From Bradyrhizobium sp. 186 (GTDB lineage: Bacteria; Pseudomonadota; Alphaproteobacteria; Rhizobiales; Xanthobacteraceae): a stretch of DNA of 64,000 bases. The position numbers were made by a program, and so were the translations under genes. Below the pieces are notes generated by a model. The model was not told the DNA's origin and made no database searches. It saw nothing but the letters and a program-made list of their open reading frames with translations. Of this stretch, positions 44,545 to 53,314 are shown in pieces; positions within the stretch are counted from its first letter, which is position 1, and every line of letters starts with the position of its first letter. Location of the stretch: NCBI RefSeq assembly GCF_023101685.1, contig NZ_CP082164.1:8556001-8620000 (forward strand), in the 5' to 3' direction.

Positions 44545-44574
44545 GGGAGGCCTCGGCCTCCCTTTTTGTTTTTG
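44545..44574 (+). terminator. Intrinsic terminator, orphan
   Basis: GGGAGGC (44545-44551) pairs with GCCTCCC (44556-44562), loop CTCG, followed by TTTTTGTTTTTG. A textbook plus-strand terminator, although no intact plus-strand gene precedes it. A small transcript or a lost gene upstream would explain it. Confidence 0.8.
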
Positions 44575-44640
44575 CAAGAGGCAAGGGCACCAATGCAGCC
44601 GCCAATTGGCCAGTTAAGATTTGGTACTAACAGCTAGAGA

Positions 44641-44730
44641 TTTTCAAAATTTTTTCGGCGCCTAAGTTTGCATTCCAAAAATTTTCCTAGCCCCTGAAGC
44701 TGTAGCGGGGCGAGATTTCCTTCTGCCCGG
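44641..44730. repeat. Diverged direct repeat, copy B
   Basis: Partner of copy A, same orientation, 693 bp apart. Starts TTTTCAAAATTTTTTCGG and ends TTTCCTTCTGCCCGG. Confidence 0.55.
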
Positions 44731-45009
44731 CCTAAAAAATCGAGGGGGCCTTTCCGAAGCGCCACGCCAGGAGGCCCGGGCCGCCGGCTGCGTCGCGACC
44801 GCGCCCTTCCCAACCAGGCGCTCCGCCAGACGGCGGCGCGAATTTGAACGACAGAGCCTCGCTTCGCCACGCCCTGCCCCGTGCAGTACTTGGCCCACTC
44901 ACCCATCAACCGGCGCCGCTTCGAAGATCGCTGCGCCGCTTTGGAAACCTCGTTGGGGTAGTCAGTCGTTTCGACGCGCCGGCCGCACGAAGCCGGGGCG
45001 CATTCCGCG

Positions 45010-45395
45010 CATCAATTCCAGCGACCCTCAAGACCAACGGCGGCGCTGCAGCAGCCGTGTTTCAGCCTGGTGATTCGCTGACACTTCCGCCCGCAAAGGC
45101 CGCATTACTCACCCGCGAGGATGGACGGGAGGTTCTCGTCGGCATTCGGCCGCAGCACTTCAGCCGGGCTGGCGGCGGACCTCTGCGCAACGGGGTGGTC
45201 TCTTATTCGGCCGTCGCCGATCTCATTCAGCCGACGGGTACCCGCACATTCACCACCATCAAGATCGGCGGAGTGGATGCGGTTGCCGAGCTGCAGGCTC
45301 ATGACGTCAGCAGCCACGGAGAGCGGATCGACCTCGCCATCGACCTCAATCGTGTGGTGTTGATCGATCCAGCCAGCGGCCTGGTCATCGCCTAG
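45010..45395 (+). pseudogene. 3' fragment of a sugar ABC transporter ATPase (TOBE domain)
   Basis: The frame ending at 45395 encodes FQPGDSLTLPPAKAALLTRE, VLVGIRPQHFSRAGGG and IDLAIDLNRVVLIDPASG, the C-terminal TOBE domain of UgpC/MsmK-type ATPases. The nucleotide-binding domain is absent; sequence before about 45010 is unrelated. The fragment ends 34 bp before the lactonase gene, so the original operon was probably a sugar ABC transporter followed by the lactonase. Confidence 0.8.
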
Positions 45396-45429
45396 CGGGC
45401 GCCAACAATCTGGAGAACGGGAGGAAACA

Positions 45430-46320
45430 ATGGCGTCGAGACTCTTTGCCACCGGGATCGGAGCGCCCGAGGGCCCGGCGTGCCTGCCGGACGGGTCGAT
45501 GTATGTCACGGAGATGTCCGCATCGACTCTTTGCATTACGCGGCTTGACCCCCGCGGCAATCGCAGGGTGATCCGGACGACGGGCGGTCGTCCGAACGGA
45601 CTGACGACCGATGGCCACGGCCGGATCTGGATCGCAGAAGCCGGTCTTCGGGCGCTGATTTGTATCGACGAAAGCGGCAACGAGATCCGGCGCATGCAGG
45701 GCGAAGGTACGGACCGCTTTCTGTTTCTGAACGATCTCTGCTTCGGTCCGAATGGACTGCTCTACATGACCGACTCCGGCACGGCTGCCGAGGATTTCAT
45801 CAACGGCCAGGCCTTCGTCGACGGCTATATGGACCTTGATTGGGACGGTCGTGTGTATGAGATCGATCCGGCGGCCATGAAGGTCGTACGCGTGCTCGAT
45901 CGCAAGATCCGCTTCACCAACGGCATTGCTTTCGGTCCCGACAATCACCTCTATGCCAACGCGTCCTTCACCGGCGAGATCTACCGATACGACGTGCTTG
46001 ACGAAGCCTCACCGAAACGTGTGGTCTTCGGCAACGTCCTGCAGCCTGATTCCAATTCCGACTTCAAAGGGCCGGATGGTATGGCTTTCGGGACGGATGG
46101 CCGGCTCTATTGCACGGTCTACAACCAGAAGAACATCACGGTGCTGGACCAACGGGGCGAAGTGGTCGACCGGCTGATCCTGGATGGGCCGCAGCCGACG
46201 AATTGTGCCTTTACGCTCGAGGGCAAGAAGCTACGCGTGACTGAAGTTGGCAAAGGGCAGGTCGAAGAGATCGATATGCACTGCGAAGGTCTGCCACTGC
46301 ATCTGCCGAAATTCGTCTGA
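45430..46320 (+). CDS. SMP-30/gluconolactonase family protein
   Basis: 296-aa six-bladed beta-propeller lactonase that opens sugar-acid lactones. Metal-binding positions are seen as the Glu in GAPEGPACLPDG (about residue 14), the Asn in NDLCFGPNG/FTNGIAFGPD, and the Asp in KGPDGMAFGTDG. GGGAGG precedes the start. It lies immediately after the decayed sugar ABC ATPase fragment and is convergent with the TRAP/transketolase operon, separated by a bidirectional hairpin. It may act on a lactone produced in that pathway. Confidence 0.9.
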   Translation: MASRLFATGIGAPEGPACLPDGSMYVTEMSASTLCITRLDPRGNRRVIRTTGGRPNGLTTDGHGRIWIAEAGLRALICIDESGNEIRRMQGEGTDRFLFLNDLCFGPNGLLYMTDSGTAAEDFINGQAFVDGYMDLDWDGRVYEIDPAAMKVVRVLDRKIRFTNGIAFGPDNHLYANASFTGEIYRYDVLDEASPKRVVFGNVLQPDSNSDFKGPDGMAFGTDGRLYCTVYNQKNITVLDQRGEVVDRLILDGPQPTNCAFTLEGKKLRVTEVGKGQVEEIDMHCEGLPLHLPKFV

Positions 46321-46326
46321 CGGGGT

Positions 46327-46351
46327 GCCTCGCGGTTATGTGCCGCGAGGC
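46327..46351. terminator. Bidirectional hairpin between convergent genes
   Basis: GCCTCGCGG (46327-46335) pairs with CCGCGAGGC (46343-46351). It sits in the 45-bp gap between the lactonase stop and the dctQM stop and would terminate both directions. Confidence 0.75.
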
Positions 46352-46365
46352 GTCCGGCCATAACG

Positions 46366-48258
46366 TCAAAGAAAGCCGATTGATAGCCAGGGCACGGCTG
46401 CGACGATCAGTGTGCCGATCAAGAGCGCGACCATGTAGCCCACGATCGGCTTCATTCCCTCGTCCGGATTGATGCGGCTGATCGCGCACGCCGCGTAGTA
46501 GCCGACGCCGAACGGCGGCGCGAACAGTCCGATGCCCATCGCGAGAACGACCACCATCGCGTAGTGGACGTCGTGCACCCCCACCTGCCGCGCGATCGGG
46601 AACAGGAGCGGGCCGAACAAAACGATGGCCGGGATCCCTTCCAGCACGCTGCCCAGGATCACGAAGGTCACGATCGTTACCGCCAGGAAGACAGGGACGC
46701 CGCCGGGAAGGCTGGTCATGAACTTTGCCAAAGAGGCCGAGAATCCCGACTGGGTCAGCGCCCAGGCCATGCCCGTCGCCGCGCCGATGATGAGCAGGAT
46801 CGCCCCCGACAGCGAGGCCGTCTCGACCAGCATCGGATAGATGCGGCGCCAGTCGAACTGCCGATAGATGAAGAGACCCGCACAGGCTGAGTAAAGGATC
46901 CCGATGGTCGAGACCTCCGTTGCCGTCGCAACGCCTTCGACAACGGCGGTCCGGATCACGAATGGCAGCGCGATGGCGGGAATCGCGATCGCGAAGGCGC
47001 GGCCAATGTGCCGCCCCGTGGCTCGTTTGACGTGAGACAGATCCTCGCGGCGGTATCGCCACCAAACGACGGCAGCAAGCATGACCGCGAGCACCACGCC
47101 GGGGAGCAATCCGCCGGTGAACAGCGCCGAGATCGACACGCCCGTCACCGAGCCGATCGTGATCAGAACCAGTGACGGCGGAATCGTCTCGGTCTGCGCC
47201 CCCGTCGCGGCCAGGAGCGCAACGAGATCGCCGGGCTTGGCCCCACGCTGCCGCATCTCGGGAAACAGCACCGGAGCCACCGCAGCCATGTCCGCCGCCT
47301 TGGAACCGGAGATGCCGGAGACCAGATACATCGCCCCAACCAGCACGTAGTTCAGCCCGCCGCGGACGTGACCGAGAAGGCTCGCCAGGAAGCTGACCAT
47401 AGCGCGCGCCATGCCCGTCATCTCAATCAGAAGGCCAAGAAAGACGAAGAGAGGCACGGCGAGCAGGATCAGATGGCTCATGCCCTCGTCCATCCGTCCG
47501 ATCATCACCACGTCGGGCGTGTTCGTCGTCAGGGCGAGATAGCCCACGGTGGCGAGGCCGAACGCAAACGCGATCGGCACGGCCGCAAAGACCATCGCGC
47601 CGACCACGAAAACGAAGAAGATCAGAAGATTCAGATTGCCGAGCGGCTTCAACACCGGCGCCAAGAGAACGAACGTCCCGATAATGCCTGCGACGATCGT
47701 CAGAGAGGTCAACAAGCTGCGCAGGTTCGCGATGCGGATGAGCCGGAGGACGGCTGCGATCAGCATCAGCCCGATCCCGATCGGCAGCGCTGCCGCACGC
47801 CAGGTGTTGACGATCTCGAGCGCCGGAGTCGTGACGAATGCCTCGTCGGCCGCGAATTCATAGGCCGGCCAAACGACGAGCACGAGAAATGCCAGCGACG
47901 CCGCGGCCGCTACGACATCCAGGAACGCGCGACGCTCCGCACTGAGAACGCCGACGATGGCGGTCATCCGCATGTGCCCGCCGCGCTGGAACGCAATCAC
48001 GGACCCGAGCATGGCGAGCCAGAGGAAGAGAATGCCGGCAAGCTCGTCGGACCAGACGATCGGCGAGCGAAAAACGTATCTGCCCACGATGCCCGCGGAC
48101 AGGACCGCGATCTCTGCCAGGACGAGCAATGCCGCCGGGACTGCGACGACATGGCCGAGCACAATGTTCGCTGTCACCACCCAACTGCGCGAGCCGGCTT
48201 GAGAGGTGCCGGCCGCCGTCCCGGCACCGACATGCGGCGTTTGGCTCATACTGGTCAT
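46366..48258 (-). CDS. TRAP transporter, fused small and large permease subunits (DctQM)
   Basis: 630-aa membrane protein. Residues about 30-190 form the DctQ-like four-helix part (VGRYVFRSPIVWSDELAGILFLWLAMLG in pieces, FQRGGHMRM). The rest is the DctM-like part with twelve or so helices: FVFLGLLIEMTGMA, GLNYVLVGAMYLVSGISGSKAADMAAVAPVLFPEM in pieces, GAQTETIPPSLVLITIGS and the terminal GLFAPPFGVGYYAAC. The start at 48258 is set by TAATG overlap with dctP. Fusions of Q and M are common in sialic acid and some organic-acid TRAPs. Confidence 0.93.
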   Translation of the reverse strand: MTSMSQTPHVGAGTAAGTSQAGSRSWVVTANIVLGHVVAVPAALLVLAEIAVLSAGIVGRYVFRSPIVWSDELAGILFLWLAMLGSVIAFQRGGHMRMTAIVGVLSAERRAFLDVVAAAASLAFLVLVVWPAYEFAADEAFVTTPALEIVNTWRAAALPIGIGLMLIAAVLRLIRIANLRSLLTSLTIVAGIIGTFVLLAPVLKPLGNLNLLIFFVFVVGAMVFAAVPIAFAFGLATVGYLALTTNTPDVVMIGRMDEGMSHLILLAVPLFVFLGLLIEMTGMARAMVSFLASLLGHVRGGLNYVLVGAMYLVSGISGSKAADMAAVAPVLFPEMRQRGAKPGDLVALLAATGAQTETIPPSLVLITIGSVTGVSISALFTGGLLPGVVLAVMLAAVVWWRYRREDLSHVKRATGRHIGRAFAIAIPAIALPFVIRTAVVEGVATATEVSTIGILYSACAGLFIYRQFDWRRIYPMLVETASLSGAILLIIGAATGMAWALTQSGFSASLAKFMTSLPGGVPVFLAVTIVTFVILGSVLEGIPAIVLFGPLLFPIARQVGVHDVHYAMVVVLAMGIGLFAPPFGVGYYAACAISRINPDEGMKPIVGYMVALLIGTLIVAAVPWLSIGFL

Positions 48259-49277
48259 TATAGCTGGCCCGCGGCTTTTTCGAGCTGCGACCAGGCCTCC
48301 TCGCCAAACTTGCCCTTCCAGTCGGCATAGAAGCTGGTTTTGGACAGCGCCTGGCGGAACGCAGTACGATCGACGTCGATGAACTTGAGGCCCTTGGCCG
48401 AGAGATCGGTTCGCAATGACTGGCTGAGCTTTGCGATGTCGGCGCGCTGATCGACTGCAGAGCGGTCGAGCTCGCGCATCACGATCTCCTGCACGTCCTT
48501 CGGCAGGCGCTCGAAGGCGCGCTTGTTGCCCAGGATCCAGTAGCCATCCCAGACATGCCCGGTCAGGCTGCACGTGCTTTGCACTTCATAAAGACGCGCG
48601 GTGGCGATAATCGGCAATGGATTCTCCTGGCCATCGACCACCTTGGTCTGCAACGCGGAATAGACCTCGTTGAAGTTGATCGGTGTTGGCCCGGCTCCGA
48701 GCGCCTTGAACAACGAGGTTAACAGCGGCGCGGGTGGAACGCGGATCTGGAAATTCTTCAGATCATCCGGCGTTCGCACCTCGCGGCCTGACGAGGTCAC
48801 CTGGCGAAAGCCGTTGTCCCAGGCCTTCGACACCGCCATGATCGGTGTCCTGGCAATCTGCGCCCGGATGTAGGTGCCGAGATCGCCGTCCATGGCCTTC
48901 CAGACGCTGTCGTAGTCGGCGAATGCGAAGCCCGTGTTCACGATGCCCGCGCTTGGCACCAGGGTGGCAAGGATCGAGGACGATTGATTGAAGAACTCGA
49001 CGCCACCGCTGCGAACCTGGGTCAGGAGCTCGGTGTCGGAGCCGAGCTGATTGGCCGGGAACAGCCTGATCTCCAACCGGCCGCTGGTCGCTTCGCGGAT
49101 ACGGTCGATCGCCTCTTGCGCCCGGATATTCACCGGATGGGTCGGATCCTGTCCGGTCGCGAACTTGTAGACGAACTCGGCGGCAGACGCCGGACGGGTC
49201 AGAATCCCGCAGAGAGGGACGGCCGTGGCCATCAACAGCGAACGGCGGCTGATGCTTCCGGGCTTCGAAACAGTCAT
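48258..49277 (-). CDS. TRAP transporter substrate-binding protein (DctP family)
   Basis: 339-aa periplasmic receptor. A twin-arginine-like signal (SISRRSLLMATAVPLCG, Arg11-Arg12) leads to cleavage near SAAEF. The mature part has EAIDRIREATSGRLEIRLFPANQLGSDTEL in pieces, LKNFQIRVPPAPLLTSLF with the conserved arginine for carboxylate binding (IRVPP), and NFNEVYSALQTKVVDGQENPL. Carboxylate ligand expected. GGAGGAAAAC precedes the ATG at 49277. It is followed by dctQM and preceded by the transketolase pair. Confidence 0.93.
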   Translation of the reverse strand: MTVSKPGSISRRSLLMATAVPLCGILTRPASAAEFVYKFATGQDPTHPVNIRAQEAIDRIREATSGRLEIRLFPANQLGSDTELLTQVRSGGVEFFNQSSSILATLVPSAGIVNTGFAFADYDSVWKAMDGDLGTYIRAQIARTPIMAVSKAWDNGFRQVTSSGREVRTPDDLKNFQIRVPPAPLLTSLFKALGAGPTPINFNEVYSALQTKVVDGQENPLPIIATARLYEVQSTCSLTGHVWDGYWILGNKRAFERLPKDVQEIVMRELDRSAVDQRADIAKLSQSLRTDLSAKGLKFIDVDRTAFRQALSKTSFYADWKGKFGEEAWSQLEKAAGQL

Positions 49278-49469
49278 GTTTTCCTCCTGATCCTGCATTG
49301 ACGTTGGTGCCGACTGCATAACCAGCGCTGGCGTGCAGCCTTCCGGGCTCTTCGTTCACCGACTCTCGACCGCTGGCATTTGGACAGGAGCCATCACTCG
49401 CCGCCGCAACATGCGACGGGCGTAGCTCCTCACTCGGGCTTGGCTGGGTTGGCGCTTAGCGCCGCTACG

Positions 49470-50480
49470 CTAAAGCCACTGCTTGATCTGCCGTGCGACC
49501 TCTGCGGTGGAAATCCCGTAGCGGTCGTGCAGTGTCGGAAGTGCGCCGGCGTCAAGAAATTCGTCCGGCAATGCGATCTGGCGGAAAGGCGGGTGAACGC
49601 CTGAGCGCATCAGAAGGGCGGCAACCGCCTCGCCGAGACCGCCGATCGTTGTGTGGTTCTCGGCAACGACGACAAGGCGGCCCGACTTGCCGACTTCACG
49701 CAAGATCGTCTCAGTATCGAGCGGCTTGATGGTTGGAACATGCAGCACCGCGATATCGACGCTGTCGTCCCTCAAGGTTTGCACGGCCTCGAGCGCACGC
49801 ATGGTCATGATGCCGGATGAGATGACCAGGGCGTCCTTCCCGTCATGGATCAGCTTGGCCTTGCCGAGCTCGAACTTGTAATCATATTCGTCCAGCACGA
49901 CCGGCACCTGGCCGCGCAGCAGGCGCATGTAGACCGGCCCTTGATGCGCCGCGATGGCCGGCACCAACTGCTCGATTTCGTGAGCATCGCAGGGATCGAT
50001 GACCGTCATGTTCGGCATGGTGCGAAACAGCGCAAGATCCTCCGCGGCCTGATGGCTCGGGCCGTAGCCCGAGGTCAGGCCGGGCAATGCACAGACGATC
50101 TTCACGTTGCGGTCCTCCTCCGCAATCGTCTGGTGTATGAAATCGTAGGCCCGCCGAGACGCGAAGACCGCGTAGGTTGTCGCGAATGGCATGAAGCCTT
50201 CGGCGGCGAGGCCGGAGGCGGCGCCAAACAGAAGCTGCTCGGCCATGCCCATCTGGTAATAGCGGTCCGGAAATTCCTTCGCAAAGATGTGCAGGTCAGT
50301 GTACTTGCCGAGATCGGCCGTCATACCGACCACATCAGGACGGCTGCGTGCGAGCTCGACGAGCGCGTGTCCAAAGGGCGCAGGTTTCGTTTTCTGCCCC
50401 TCCGCCGCGATCGAGGCGATCATGGCAGAGGTGGTCAGACGCGGCTTGCCCGGCTCCGGTGCTGATCTGACGGTCTTCAT
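49470..50480 (-). CDS. Transketolase, C-terminal subunit
   Basis: 336-aa protein with the pyrimidine-binding (PYR) and C-terminal domains of transketolase. TPP activation glutamate is in YYQMGMAEQLLFGAASGLA; next come FATTYAVFASRRAYDFIHQTIA in pieces and SGYGPSHQAAEDLALFRTMPNMTVIDPCD in pieces; the C-terminal domain carries VVVAENHTTIGGLGEAVAALL. It overlaps the N-terminal subunit gene by 4 bp. Split transketolases of this kind act in unusual sugar pathways (for example apulose or sulfosugar breakdown) rather than the pentose cycle. Confidence 0.92.
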   Translation of the reverse strand: MKTVRSAPEPGKPRLTTSAMIASIAAEGQKTKPAPFGHALVELARSRPDVVGMTADLGKYTDLHIFAKEFPDRYYQMGMAEQLLFGAASGLAAEGFMPFATTYAVFASRRAYDFIHQTIAEEDRNVKIVCALPGLTSGYGPSHQAAEDLALFRTMPNMTVIDPCDAHEIEQLVPAIAAHQGPVYMRLLRGQVPVVLDEYDYKFELGKAKLIHDGKDALVISSGIMTMRALEAVQTLRDDSVDIAVLHVPTIKPLDTETILREVGKSGRLVVVAENHTTIGGLGEAVAALLMRSGVHPPFRQIALPDEFLDAGALPTLHDRYGISTAEVARQIKQWL

Positions 50481-51328
50481 GCCTGCCTCCCGGCTTCCAG
50501 CGCGGCAAGCGCAAGCTGCCATTCGTGCTGCTCGACGCGGATGAAATGGCTCTTCTCGCGCTGTTCCAGGAATGGAACACCCTTCCCCATGAGCGTGTCG
50601 GCCACGATCATCCGCGGCTTGGGCTCGGGATTGGACTTGGCCGCGTTGAAGGCGGCAACCACGGCATCGAGATCGTTGCCATCAACGCGCTGCACGAACC
50701 AGCCAAAGGCCTGAAGCTTGTCCACCAGCGGCTCGAATGCCATGACCTGCGTGGAAGGGCCGTCCGCCTGCTGATTGTTGACGTCGACGATGCCGATCAG
50801 ATTGTCCAGCTTGTAATGGCCCGCCGACTGGATGGCCTCCCAGACCGAGCCTTCGTCAAGCTCGCCATCAGAGAACAAGGTGTACACCCGCGCCTCGGAT
50901 TTCTTGCGCTTGAGCCCAAGGCCGATACCGACGGCAATGCTGAGTCCGAGCCCGAGCGAGCCGCCCGACATTTCCATTCCGGGCGTGTAGGAGGCCATGC
51001 CCGACATCGGCAGGCGGCTCTCGTCGCTGCCATAGGTTTCGAGCTCTTCCTCGGGAACGATCCCCGCCTCGATCAAAGCCGCGTAGAGCGCGATGGCGTA
51101 ATGCCCGTTCGAGAGAAGGAAGCGATCGCGTCCTTCCCAGGACGGATCCTCCGGCCGGTAGCGCATCGCGTGGAAATAGGCCACGGCGAGAACGTCGGAG
51201 ATGTCGAGCGCCTGCGCGATATACCCCTGGCCCTGGACTTCGCCCATGCGCAGGGCATTGCGGCGAATATTGTAGGCGCGGTCCGCCAGCTTGGGCGTGT
51301 TCGTAAGCGTCTCGGTCGAGGTTTCCAT
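50477..51328 (-). CDS. Transketolase, N-terminal (TPP-binding) subunit
   Basis: 283-aa protein carrying the thiamine diphosphate-binding domain. The TPP motif is seen in FSDGELDEGSVWEAIQSAGHY followed by IGIVDVNNQQADGPS. Substrate and phosphate loop histidines are in LSNGHYAIALYAALIEAG; SGGSLGLGLSIAVGIGLG completes the pattern. It sits 23 bp after the SDR gene and overlaps its partner subunit gene. Which ketose is cleaved is unknown. Confidence 0.92.
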   Translation of the reverse strand: METSTETLTNTPKLADRAYNIRRNALRMGEVQGQGYIAQALDISDVLAVAYFHAMRYRPEDPSWEGRDRFLLSNGHYAIALYAALIEAGIVPEEELETYGSDESRLPMSGMASYTPGMEMSGGSLGLGLSIAVGIGLGLKRKKSEARVYTLFSDGELDEGSVWEAIQSAGHYKLDNLIGIVDVNNQQADGPSTQVMAFEPLVDKLQAFGWFVQRVDGNDLDAVVAAFNAAKSNPEPKPRMIVADTLMGKGVPFLEQREKSHFIRVEQHEWQLALAALEAGRQA

Positions 51329-51351
51329 GGTCTGGACCTTATCTCGCTGGC

Positions 51352-52101
51352 TCAGTGGATGAGCATGCCGCCGTTGACGTCGATCACCGCGCCGGTCACG
51401 TAGGCGGACAGATCCGAGGCCAGGAAGGTGTAGATGCCGGCGACGTCTTCCGCCGTGCCGAGACGATTGAGCGGAATGCCTTCCAGGATCTTCGCCCTCA
51501 TCTCATCGGTCAGCTTGCCCGCGGTGATATCGGTGCTGATCAGGCCGGGCGTGACGCAATTGACGCGGATGCCGTCCGGGCCGAACTCACGGGCCATCGC
51601 CTTGGCGAGACCAAGCACGCCGGCTTTCGCGGCCGAATAGTGCGGACCACCAAAAATTCCGCCGCCGCGCTGGGCCGAGACCGACGACATGCATGCAATC
51701 GATCCGGATTTCCGTGCGCGCATATGCGGGATCACCGCCTGGGAGAGAAACAGGACGCCCTTGAGATTGACGTCCTGAATGCGATCCCAATCGGCCGCCG
51801 AAATCTCCAGGAACTTCAACGGCTGGGTGACGCCGGCATTGTTGATCAAAACATCAATGCCGCCAAAGGATTCGATCACGCGGGCGACCGCCTGCTCGCA
51901 GGACGATTTGTCGGCGACGTCGCACCCTAGTCCGATGTGGAAGTTACCAAGCGATGCCGCAGCATCCGCGGCAGCGCCAGCGTCAATGTCCAGAATGGCG
52001 ACCCGAGCGCCCTCGGCGGCGAACCGCCGGGCAGTGGCAAGTCCGATTCCGCGCGGCGAGGCCGCGCCCGAAATGATGGCCGTCTTACCGCTGAGCAGCA
52101 T
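51352..52101 (-). CDS. Short-chain dehydrogenase/reductase
   Basis: 249-aa classical SDR. Cofactor motif SGAASPRGIGLA near 12-23, acidic residue in ILDIDAG suggesting NAD preference, NNAGVTQP, catalytic Ser in CMSSVSAQ, and the YxxxK motif HYSAAKAG. GGAGGAACTG precedes the ATG at 52101. First gene of the operon SDR - transketolase N - transketolase C - dctP - dctQM; it probably oxidises a sugar alcohol or sugar acid to the ketose used by the transketolase. Confidence 0.93.
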   Translation of the reverse strand: MLLSGKTAIISGAASPRGIGLATARRFAAEGARVAILDIDAGAAADAAASLGNFHIGLGCDVADKSSCEQAVARVIESFGGIDVLINNAGVTQPLKFLEISAADWDRIQDVNLKGVLFLSQAVIPHMRARKSGSIACMSSVSAQRGGGIFGGPHYSAAKAGVLGLAKAMAREFGPDGIRVNCVTPGLISTDITAGKLTDEMRAKILEGIPLNRLGTAEDVAGIYTFLASDLSAYVTGAVIDVNGGMLIH

Positions 52102-52212
52102 CAGTTCCTCCCACGAATTTATTCTTCCTTGGCAAAGCCAAAATTGACCCGCGGAGGGCCAATGGACAAGCGCGCAGTTGTCACGGATCGATGAATCTGG
52201 TTCACTTATGGG

Positions 52213-53130
52213 ATGCTGTCGAATGTCCCCATATCGGCAATTCGCGCCTTTGAAGCCGCTGCGCGCACCGGATCGTTTCGCGATGCGGCGAATGAACTTC
52301 ACCTGACGCCGAGTGCCGTCAGTCACGCGATCCGCAAGCTGGAAGGCACGCTTCGCACCGTTCTGTTCGAGCGCAGTGCACGATCCGTGCGGCTCACGCC
52401 GGCCGGCGAGAATCTGATGCGTCACACGGGAGCAGCGTTCGACCAGCTCCGCCGCGGCCTCGAGGAAGTCGCCGCGCGCGGACCACAATTGGTGCGCGTC
52501 CATTCCGCGCCGAGCTTTGCCGCGCAATGGCTGGCGCCACGGCTTGCACAGTTTCTCGCTGCTTACCCGAAGCTTGAGGTTCGGCTGGCTGCAAGCACGG
52601 ACTATGCGCGCTTCAGCAACGATGATTTCGATATCGACATCGTCTACGGTCCGCCGCGCGCGGAAGGTGTCGAAATTGTTGCTCTCCCGGAGGAGACGGT
52701 CACGCCGCTCTGCTCGCCCTCGCTCGCAAAATCGATACGAAAGGCTGCCGATCTGCTCGATCAGACGCTCATCCGCTCCGACGTCAAGCGGGTGCAGTGG
52801 CACCAATGGTTCACTGCGAATGGCTTGGAAGCACCTGCGCTTCACGGCATGAGATTCGACCGGAGCTTTCTTGCGATTGCGACGGCTGCGGAGGGATTGG
52901 GCGTAGCGCTGGAATCAACCCTCCTGGCCGAGCGCGAACTCGCGAGCGGACGATTGGTCGCTCCGCTGGCAGGACGCGCTAACGATATCCGCTACGTTGG
53001 TCACCGTCTGATCTACCCGCGCGCCAGCCGACAGAGATCGGCGGTACGAGCCTTCGCAGATTGGCTCATGGCGCAACTCCGCGGCGAAGGCGCGGCACCA
53101 CCGAGCGAACGCGATCGCAGAGAATCGTAG
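52213..53130 (+). CDS. LysR-family regulator (GcvA-like)
   Basis: 305-aa LysR protein of the GcvA subgroup: VPISAIRAFEAAARTGSFRDAANELHLTPSAVSHAIRKLEG in pieces at 4-45, then FDIDIVYGPPRAEGV and FDRSFLAIATAAEGLGVALES in the effector domain. It diverges from the SDR gene with a 111-bp intergenic region, so it most likely controls the SDR-transketolase-TRAP operon. Confidence 0.92.
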   Translation: MLSNVPISAIRAFEAAARTGSFRDAANELHLTPSAVSHAIRKLEGTLRTVLFERSARSVRLTPAGENLMRHTGAAFDQLRRGLEEVAARGPQLVRVHSAPSFAAQWLAPRLAQFLAAYPKLEVRLAASTDYARFSNDDFDIDIVYGPPRAEGVEIVALPEETVTPLCSPSLAKSIRKAADLLDQTLIRSDVKRVQWHQWFTANGLEAPALHGMRFDRSFLAIATAAEGLGVALESTLLAERELASGRLVAPLAGRANDIRYVGHRLIYPRASRQRSAVRAFADWLMAQLRGEGAAPPSERDRRES

Positions 53131-53231
53131 GCCGGCGCAGGAAATCGTGGAATAGAGCGGGTGAAGCGCTCCGATGCGGAAATTTCTGTCTATTTTCCGT
53201 CGTTATTCAATTGCTTTGGCCCATTTACGTC

Positions 53232-53261
53232 TTGGACGCTTTGTTGGACGTTTTATTGGAC
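53232..53261. repeat. Three TTGGAC repeats with 12-bp period
   Basis: TTGGAC begins at 53232, 53244 and 53256, each followed by a T-rich spacer. The block lies just after the intact LysR gene and at the start of the decayed, island-like stretch. Phased short repeats at such a border resemble arm-type sites of tyrosine recombinases, but no integrase gene is visible. Confidence 0.45.
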
Positions 53262-53314
53262 ATTCCTTCGCGGCTTAACTTGGCCCGTGTGCCGCTGGAA
53301 GCTTGTTTTTGCCC

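Larger units (their letters stand above)
43520..45009. other. 1.5-kb stretch with no intact gene
   Basis: No coherent reading frame of a known family on either strand. It contains a diverged direct repeat (43948-44037 and 44641-44730) and a strong intrinsic terminator (44545-44574). The frames present have composition typical of shadow coding. Probably the debris of insertions and deletions. Confidence 0.5.

Noticed and set aside
44435..44617. 60-codon plus-strand frame through the terminator stem
   Set aside because: It reads through a strong terminator and has no ribosome site or known family; non-coding is more likely.
47368..48330. 320-codon plus-strand frame inside dctQM
   Set aside because: Very charged, repetitive composition typical of the antisense of a membrane protein gene.
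50010..50025. GATGACCGTCATG within the transketolase C-terminal gene as a fourth member of the palindrome family
   Set aside because: It lies inside well-conserved coding sequence encoding MTVID and has only short arms, so chance and codon use explain it.
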